Shown: positions 38,900 through 41,667 of the stretch, piece after piece
Layout: each line of letters begins with the position of its first letter
Position numbering within the stretch: the first letter of the stretch is position 1
IMG/VR virus record: IMGVR_UViG_3300028400_000015
Span: 1-41,667 of that record
Length of the DNA: 41,667 bases
Origin: a virus
Direction: 5' to 3' (one strand)
Notes under the pieces: generated by a model
Database searches by the model: none
Seen by the model: the letters and a program-made list of their open reading frames with translations, nothing else
Told to the model about the DNA's origin: nothing
Made by a program: the position numbers and the translations under genes

Positions 38900-38963
38900 A
38901 AACGCAAAATCAGGGCCTTAAAACCCGCAAATTTTTTGTAAAAATTTTCGCGGTTTTGCGTTT
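38900..38963. repeat. 64-bp AT-rich near-palindrome
   Basis: The outer arms aaacgcaaaa (38900-38909) and ttttgcgttt (38954-38963) are perfect reverse complements. Inside, aaaacccgcaaattttt and aaaaattttcgcggtttt match with single-base slips around a short loop near 38938. The structure could extrude as a cruciform or serve as a binding or origin element. It is not followed by a typical terminator T-run. Confidence 0.8.
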
Positions 38964-39157
38964 ATGGGGTGCGGTTTCTGGTGTGTCTGGTAAGGGGTGT
39001 GGGTCTAGGATTTCGGGGTAATGTTCTCGTTTTCTTCTCAGGGTTCAGTTTCAAAAAATTTGCGAAAGCGCGAGTGGAGTCCCACGGCCGAAGCCACCCC
39101 CACAAAACTCAGAAAACCCCCCGCACCCCCTTCTTGCCTGGAAAATCGACCGCACCA

Positions 39158-39199
39158 CTGAACCCGAACAGCTGAACCCGAACAGCTGAACCCGAACAC
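39158..39199. repeat. Three tandem 14-bp repeats
   Basis: Three adjacent copies of ctgaacccgaacag lie at 39158-39171, 39172-39185 and 39186-39199; the last ends in ac rather than ag. They directly precede the GAGGC microsatellite. They could be iterons or slippage products. Confidence 0.9.
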
Positions 39200-39203
39200 C
39201 ATC

Positions 39204-39248
39204 GAGGCGAGGCGAGGCGAGGCGAGGCGAGGCGAGGCGAGGCGAGGA
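39204..39248. repeat. GAGGC pentanucleotide microsatellite
   Basis: Eight exact copies of GAGGC run from 39204 to 39243, followed by one GAGGA. The array is strand-asymmetric (G-rich on plus). Copy number may vary between isolates. Confidence 0.95.
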
Positions 39249-39467
39249 CGCGCCGGAAAGCTGCAAGGTTTTTGCAGTGTCCTGGCAGCCGTGTGGTGCT
39301 GCCGTGTGGCTACCAGGCGCGCAGATCGAGGGATCAGGGGTATGGTGTGCGGAGTGTGGATGGTGGATTTTGCTTTAAGAATCAAGGGGTTAGGTAACGG
39401 GCGCGAGGGGCGGAACGCTTCGATAGTCTGTCTCTATCGGGTCTCAATTTTCGATAAAAATTTGTTA

Positions 39468-39496
39468 TTTTGATATACAAATGAATACACTATAAT
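39468..39496 (+). promoter_or_regulatory. Rightward early promoter
   Basis: TTTTGA (39468-39473), a 17-nt spacer and consensus TATAAT (39491-39496) form a strong sigma70 promoter about 35 nt before the first early start codon. The overlapping TTGATATACAAATG matches the block in the two leftward sites at 6062-6097 and 12646-12681, suggesting shared control. Confidence 0.7.
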
Positions 39497-39530
39497 CGGC
39501 ACTCCACACCATGAAAAACGAGGCTAGACC

Positions 39531-39875
39531 ATGAACGTAATCACATTATCCCCCACTGATTGCGCACGGGAAATGCGCGCGGATGAAACCCGGTTCGGGG
39601 GTGTGCCTTTTGACGCCCTGGAAACCCTCGCCAAGTATTACGCGGAATCGAGTGGTGCGGCCGACGAACCCCTCGACTTTGACCCCGTAGGATGGTCGTG
39701 CGATTGGGCTTGGTACGAAAAGGGCGACGGCTATCTGATCCCTGACCATGACTACCTGCTAGACGAAAACGACGATGAAGACGACGAAAGCCGCGAGGAA
39801 AATCTTATTAAAGAATTGCGCGGCCGAACTACCGTACTCGATACAGAAACCGGCTATTGGATACGCGCCTTTTAA
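39531..39875 (+). CDS. Acidic early protein, 114 aa
   Basis: This is the first gene of the rightward early operon. It is strongly acidic, with DENDDEDDESREEN near residues 78-91 and many other D and E residues, plus a Trp-rich segment (PVGWSCDWAWYEKGDGYLIP). Acidic early phage proteins sometimes mimic DNA and block restriction or host enzymes, but I see no recognised family and this is speculation. CGAGG lies about 9 nt before the ATG. It is more AT-rich than the late genes. Confidence 0.75.
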   Translation: MNVITLSPTDCAREMRADETRFGGVPFDALETLAKYYAESSGAADEPLDFDPVGWSCDWAWYEKGDGYLIPDHDYLLDENDDEDDESREENLIKELRGRTTVLDTETGYWIRAF

Positions 39876-39904
39876 CCGACCGCGAAAGAATGAGGATTGT
39901 AAGA

Positions 39905-40102
39905 ATGACCAATATCAGCGAATACCTGATTAAATCCGCGCGCCAGCTGGCGCGCTCCCGCTCCGAATTTGTCTACCTGGTGCGGGAAGGCGAACAGGTA
40001 GCAGTCGCCACCGAATTCGACCTTGACACGTACCACGCAGGCGCGCCTATCCTGGCCGAAATTGGCCCTGATGGCGAAATGCAAGAACTTGCCACCTACT
40101 AG
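39905..40102 (+). CDS. Small early unknown protein, 65 aa
   Basis: Starting MTNISEYLIKSARQLARSRS, it has a helical N-terminus and a beta-type second half (EFVYLVREGEQVAVATEFDL). GAGG lies 9 nt before the ATG at 39905; an earlier ATG at 39890 and a TTG at 39857 are in frame but less well placed. The function is unknown. Confidence 0.7.
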   Translation: MTNISEYLIKSARQLARSRSEFVYLVREGEQVAVATEFDLDTYHAGAPILAEIGPDGEMQELATY

Positions 40103-40125
40103 CTAAACAGCGAGGAAAACAGACC

Positions 40126-40698
40126 ATGAACAATACAGCGGAAACCGAATCAAGAACCCCCGAAGAAATTGCGCAGTACCTGGCAGACATGGGCTTTTCA
40201 CTCCATTGCGTAAGCACTCCCGCGCCCTACAAGCCAAAAGATAAAGACCATTGGGATGCGTTTGCGTACAGCTGCACAATTTCGCGCAATAAGCATTCAA
40301 TGCAGATCCCTTACCGAAAAGGATTGGCGTATGTGACCATCAAAAAACCGAAAAAATGGCCCCGATTCGAACGCTCATGGATTTATCATGATCTGCTGCG
40401 CCAGCTGATCGAAACTCCGAAAGATTCCGCACAATCATGGGAAAGTGGAATGCGGGTCATGATGACCCGACAGCCGCCTACCCTGGATGAAGTGATCTAC
40501 TCAATCGTAATGGATAGCGATGCCTACACTAATAACATGACTTGGCCGGAATTCGCGGCCGAATACGGCTACGACGACGACAGCATGAAAGATTACGAAA
40601 CATATCAAACATGCACGAAAATCGGGCGCGAATTCGAGTACCTGTTAGCGAGTCGCGAAGAATGGGGCGAATTGCGCGATCTGTTCGCCGACTACTGA
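40126..40698 (+). CDS. Early protein with recurrent phage/plasmid C-terminal domain
   Basis: The N-terminal half of this 190-aa protein looks beta-rich (SLHCVSTPAPYKPKDKDHWD, AFAYSCTISRNKHSMQIPYR). The C-terminal half (PPTLDEVIYSIVMDSDAYTN, MTWPEFAAEYGYDDDSMKDY, CTKIGREFEYLL) resembles a helical module I have seen in small phage and plasmid proteins of unknown function (P-P-x-L-x-D-V-x-Y-S followed by W-x2-x-YGYD). GAGGAAAACAGACC precedes the ATG. It may be a host-takeover protein, judging by position only. Confidence 0.7.
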   Translation: MNNTAETESRTPEEIAQYLADMGFSLHCVSTPAPYKPKDKDHWDAFAYSCTISRNKHSMQIPYRKGLAYVTIKKPKKWPRFERSWIYHDLLRQLIETPKDSAQSWESGMRVMMTRQPPTLDEVIYSIVMDSDAYTNNMTWPEFAAEYGYDDDSMKDYETYQTCTKIGREFEYLLASREEWGELRDLFADY

Positions 40699-40718
40699 CA
40701 CCACGAGGAAACCAGACC

Positions 40719-41210
40719 ATGAACGAAACAGTATATTTTGAAGAAAACGACTTACCCTTTCGTGACCCTCGCCCGGCTCACGATGTAGCCAACGCAATAC
40801 GATATGCAGGATGGTACATCGACGAATTTTGCGACGACACATTTACCGGCTACGTGTTCCGGCTCCCGCATGGCCGTTTTGCTATCGGGTACCGCGATAG
40901 CATGTCCGACGGCTACTTGATCGACAAAACGTGCATTTTCGATTCAGACGACGAAATCGGCGCGGCCCTCGCGGCCGACAGCATGGCCGAAGCAGCCGCA
41001 CAGGAAGAACGCGAATACCAGGCGCGCGAGAACGCGCGAATGCGCATGGAAGAAGGGCGCGCCGAGCTGGCGCAAATGCTGCGCGAATTCCGCGCTATGA
41101 AGCGTTTATGCGATACCAGCAAATTTCCCGCCCTGGCCGAACGCTTCGCGGGCGACATCGAATCCAAACGCGAAGAACTGCACCAGCTGGCAATGGAGGC
41201 GCAATCATGA
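40719..41210 (+). CDS. Early unknown protein with long helical C-terminus
   Basis: Residues 1-80 of this 163-aa protein look like a compact alpha/beta domain (ANAIRYAGWYIDEFCDDTFT, GYVFRLPHGRFAIGYRDS). The rest is a long charged helix rich in A, E and R (AAAQEEREYQARENARMRME) with coiled-coil character. CGAGGAAACCAGACC precedes the ATG. Its stop overlaps the next start as ATGA. The function is not recognised. Confidence 0.75.
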   Translation: MNETVYFEENDLPFRDPRPAHDVANAIRYAGWYIDEFCDDTFTGYVFRLPHGRFAIGYRDSMSDGYLIDKTCIFDSDDEIGAALAADSMAEAAAQEEREYQARENARMRMEEGRAELAQMLREFRAMKRLCDTSKFPALAERFAGDIESKREELHQLAMEAQS

Positions 41211-41416
41211 CCGACCACACCATCAAACGCTCCCGAGTGCGCATCCTCAGCAAAACAGCGCGTTTCCCTCGCACCTTTGACGCACGGGTAAAAACCATTC
41301 CCGAATCTTTTTGGGACTCCCTGACAGCCGCTCAAATCGCGACCATCATCGACGCGCCTATGCAAGCCGCCTACATGGCCGGATTCAATACCGGCTACAG
41401 CGAGGCGCGGTCATGA
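41207..41416 (+). CDS. Early unknown protein, 69 aa
   Basis: This small basic protein begins MTDHTIKRSRVRILSKTARF and ends with SLTAAQIATIIDAPMQAAYM and AGFNTGYSEARS, a helical tail. The IPESFWDSLTAAQIATIID stretch resembles a short conserved helix of small phage proteins, without a known role. It is coupled to both neighbours by ATGA overlaps. Confidence 0.7.
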   Translation: MTDHTIKRSRVRILSKTARFPRTFDARVKTIPESFWDSLTAAQIATIIDAPMQAAYMAGFNTGYSEARS

Positions 41417-41526
41417 AACTGCCAGGACCGAAAGCAGTCAGCGCGTTTCTCGCGCTGTCGCTGATCTTCGCGGCCGGGTGCATCGCGCTGATTGTGCGCA
41501 TTGCGTACCTAATCAAGACCCTGTAA
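41413..41526 (+). CDS. 37-aa membrane peptide, last early gene
   Basis: The translation begins MKLPGPKAVSAFLALSLIFA and ends RIAYLIKTL; the middle forms one transmembrane helix. The sequence FAAGC resembles a lipobox but lacks the usual leucine at -3, so lipidation is doubtful. The ATG overlaps the previous stop as ATGA, and a terminator follows 12 nt after the stop. Confidence 0.7.
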   Translation: MKLPGPKAVSAFLALSLIFAAGCIALIVRIAYLIKTL

Positions 41527-41538
41527 TCCATCCACCAC

Positions 41539-41568
41539 AAGGCGCGCCCTGTACCGGGCGCGCCTTTT
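41539..41568 (+). terminator. Terminator of the rightward early operon
   Basis: An 11-bp perfect stem, aaggcgcgccc/gggcgcgcctt, with a 6-nt loop is followed by further T residues. It lies directly after the last early gene and before the right-end repeat array. Confidence 0.9.
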
Positions 41569-41573
41569 CTCGC

Positions 41574-41667
41574 GCCCTGGACGCCCTCAAGCCGCCCTGG
41601 ACGCCCTCAAGCCGCCCTGGCCGCCCTCAAGCCGCCCTGACCGCCCTCAAGCCGCCCTGACCGCCCT
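41574..41667. repeat. Right-end 20-bp tandem repeat array
   Basis: A partial unit (41574-41584) is followed by four units of the same 20-bp repeat as the left end, at 41585-41604, 41605-41624, 41625-41644 and 41645-41664, then cct. Copies differ near their ends (ggacgc, ggccgc, gaccgc). The final cct equals the first three bases of the window, so the array continues across the junction. Confidence 0.95.

Larger units (their letters stand above)
38848..39510. other. Non-coding control region between late and early operons
   Basis: About 660 nt separate the leftward late operon from the rightward early operon. Frames here translate into low-complexity repeats. The region holds 16-bp direct repeats (38857-38888), an AT-rich near-palindrome (38900-38963), three 14-bp repeats (39158-39199), a GAGGC microsatellite (39204-39248), small hairpins (39261-39277 and 39421-39439), and the rightward promoter. 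A leftward late promoter must lie here or nearby, but I cannot point to a convincing one. Confidence 0.7.

Noticed and set aside
39038-39385. A minus-strand frame encoding LASPR repeats
   Set aside because: The repeats come from the GAGGC microsatellite read through; there is no ribosome site or sensible flanking protein.
39511-39534. A 7-codon leader peptide (MKNEARP) overlapping the first early start as ATGA
   Set aside because: Its ATG has no Shine-Dalgarno sequence; the overlap follows from the common ribosome-site cassette ending CCATGA.

Overview
The window reads as one complete, compactly packed tailed-phage genome of about 41.7 kb, GC-rich, with no bacterial chromosomal genes. Both ends lie inside the same 20-bp tandem repeat (1-80 and 41574-41667), and the last three bases continue the unit that begins at base 1. 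The contig is therefore either circular and opened inside the array, or linear with matching repeat ends. The virion genes suggest a podovirus: a P22-like portal, a gp4-like adaptor, a gp10-like beta-propeller tail protein, an SU10/LUZ24-type capsid protein and helical ejection-type proteins, with no tail tube, sheath or recognisable tape measure. Base composition, Shine-Dalgarno sites and family resemblances suggest a gammaproteobacterial host, possibly Pseudomonas-like; this is inference. I see no integrase, lysogeny repressor, phage RNA polymerase or tRNA, so a lytic life cycle using host RNA polymerase is likely.

Layout. (1) 1-613 is non-coding: repeat array, an AT-rich island between perfect inverted repeats, and further GGTAACACCC/GGGTGTTACC pairs; it is a candidate replication origin. 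(2) 614-12620, leftward: a replication and nucleotide operon. In transcription order it holds a ribbon-helix-helix protein, a DUF2800-type nuclease, an acidic/basic-tailed protein, many small proteins, a family A DNA polymerase, a C5 DNA methyltransferase, a dATP/dGTP diphosphohydrolase-like protein, an Rmf-like protein, a lipoprotein and a primase-helicase. (3) 12699-14397, rightward: an SNF2/DEAD-type helicase and a VRR-NUC nuclease. (4) 14333-38847, leftward: the late region. It starts with a tiny membrane protein, a LydA-like holin and an exported PD-(D/E)XK-like protein. Then come virion-associated proteins, endolysin, a second holin, terminase, portal, scaffold, capsid, tail and ejection proteins and a repeat-rich fibre. 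(5) 38848-39530 is non-coding, with a near-palindrome, direct repeats and microsatellites. (6) 39531-41526, rightward: an early-type operon of six small unknown proteins ending at a strong terminator.

How it works together. Two leftward promoter-like sites (near 12660 and 6080) and one rightward site (near 39480) share the core TTGATATAC, suggesting coordinated control; the ribbon-helix-helix protein beside one of them is a candidate regulator. Polymerase, primase-helicase, helicase and nucleases form a largely self-contained replication set. The methyltransferase and nucleotide hydrolase may protect or shape the DNA. Many genes overlap as ATGA, GTGA or TAATG, which fixes start sites and reveals four genes shorter than 60 codons.
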